Source of the DNA: JAWKNZ01 sp041391425
Lineage (GTDB): Bacteria > Bdellovibrionota_B > Oligoflexia > Oligoflexales > JAWKNZ01
Direction: 5' to 3'
Assembly: GCA_041391425.1 (NCBI GenBank)
Contig: JAWKNZ010000031.1
Location: forward strand, 1 to 5,561
Length of the DNA stretch: 5,561 nucleotides
The notes beneath the pieces are model-generated. The model ran no database searches, had not been told where the DNA came from, and was given only the letters and a program-made list of their open reading frames with translations. The stretch's first letter is position 1. Each line of letters starts with the position of its first letter. Both the position numbers and the translations under genes were made by a program. Shown in pieces: positions 5,456 to 5,561 of this stretch.

Positions 5456-5561
5456 GCAATATCATCAATCATTATAAATAAAATAACACTTATATAAGTT
5501 CCGCCCTAATGCTAAAACACAAACTTCCTCTCATCTATTCGAACGAAAAATCTGCTTCACG

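Noticed and set aside
5458..5561. Possible start or end of another gene at the right edge
   Set aside because: All frames on both strands hit stops within a short distance or give too few codons to judge. No ribosome binding site or motif is visible.

Overview
The window is AT-rich (roughly one third G+C by eye) and bacterial. It has strong AGGAG-type ribosome binding sites, a lipoprotein with a textbook LAAC lipobox and fairly long gene-poor gaps. The lipoprotein style and AT-rich composition would suit a Gram-negative such as a member of the Bdellovibrionota or Oligoflexia. That placement is an impression from style, not a demonstrated assignment. No rRNA, tRNA, CRISPR array, insertion sequence or phage gene was seen.

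Layout. Bases 3-770 (+) hold a class I SAM-dependent methyltransferase whose 5' end lies outside the window. Bases 771-1715 hold no convincing intact gene. They contain a probable decayed secreted or lipoprotein gene in one consistent + frame (820-1347, two in-frame stops), a doubtful small minus-strand membrane ORF (1363-1602), and a hairpin terminator (1682-1707) serving the next gene. Bases 1716-2657 (-) encode a lipoprotein made of two repeats of a four-cysteine domain. After a gap with inverted repeats comes a minus-strand phthalate dioxygenase reductase/VanB-type flavoprotein (2998-3909). Its last residues are out of frame: the expected [2Fe-2S] C-terminus, including the fourth cluster cysteine, is present in another frame down to 2972. 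Bases 4107-4634 (-) encode a four-helix membrane protein of unrecognised family. Bases 4740-5378 (+) encode a divergent winged-helix regulator with a cysteine-rich C-terminus like SufR-type iron-sulfur sensors. A long AT-rich hairpin follows at 5421-5455.

How the genes may work together. The most coherent unit is 2972-5378. A putative Fe-S sensing regulator is divergent from a membrane protein gene, and the shared 105-bp promoter region carries a perfect 16-bp palindrome between overlapping promoter elements. A [2Fe-2S] flavoprotein reductase follows on the membrane gene's strand. This suggests a small redox- or iron-sulfur-responsive module. The reductase has no visible oxygenase or other acceptor partner here, and the frameshift raises the question of whether it is still functional. 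The two halves of the window show no evident functional connection.
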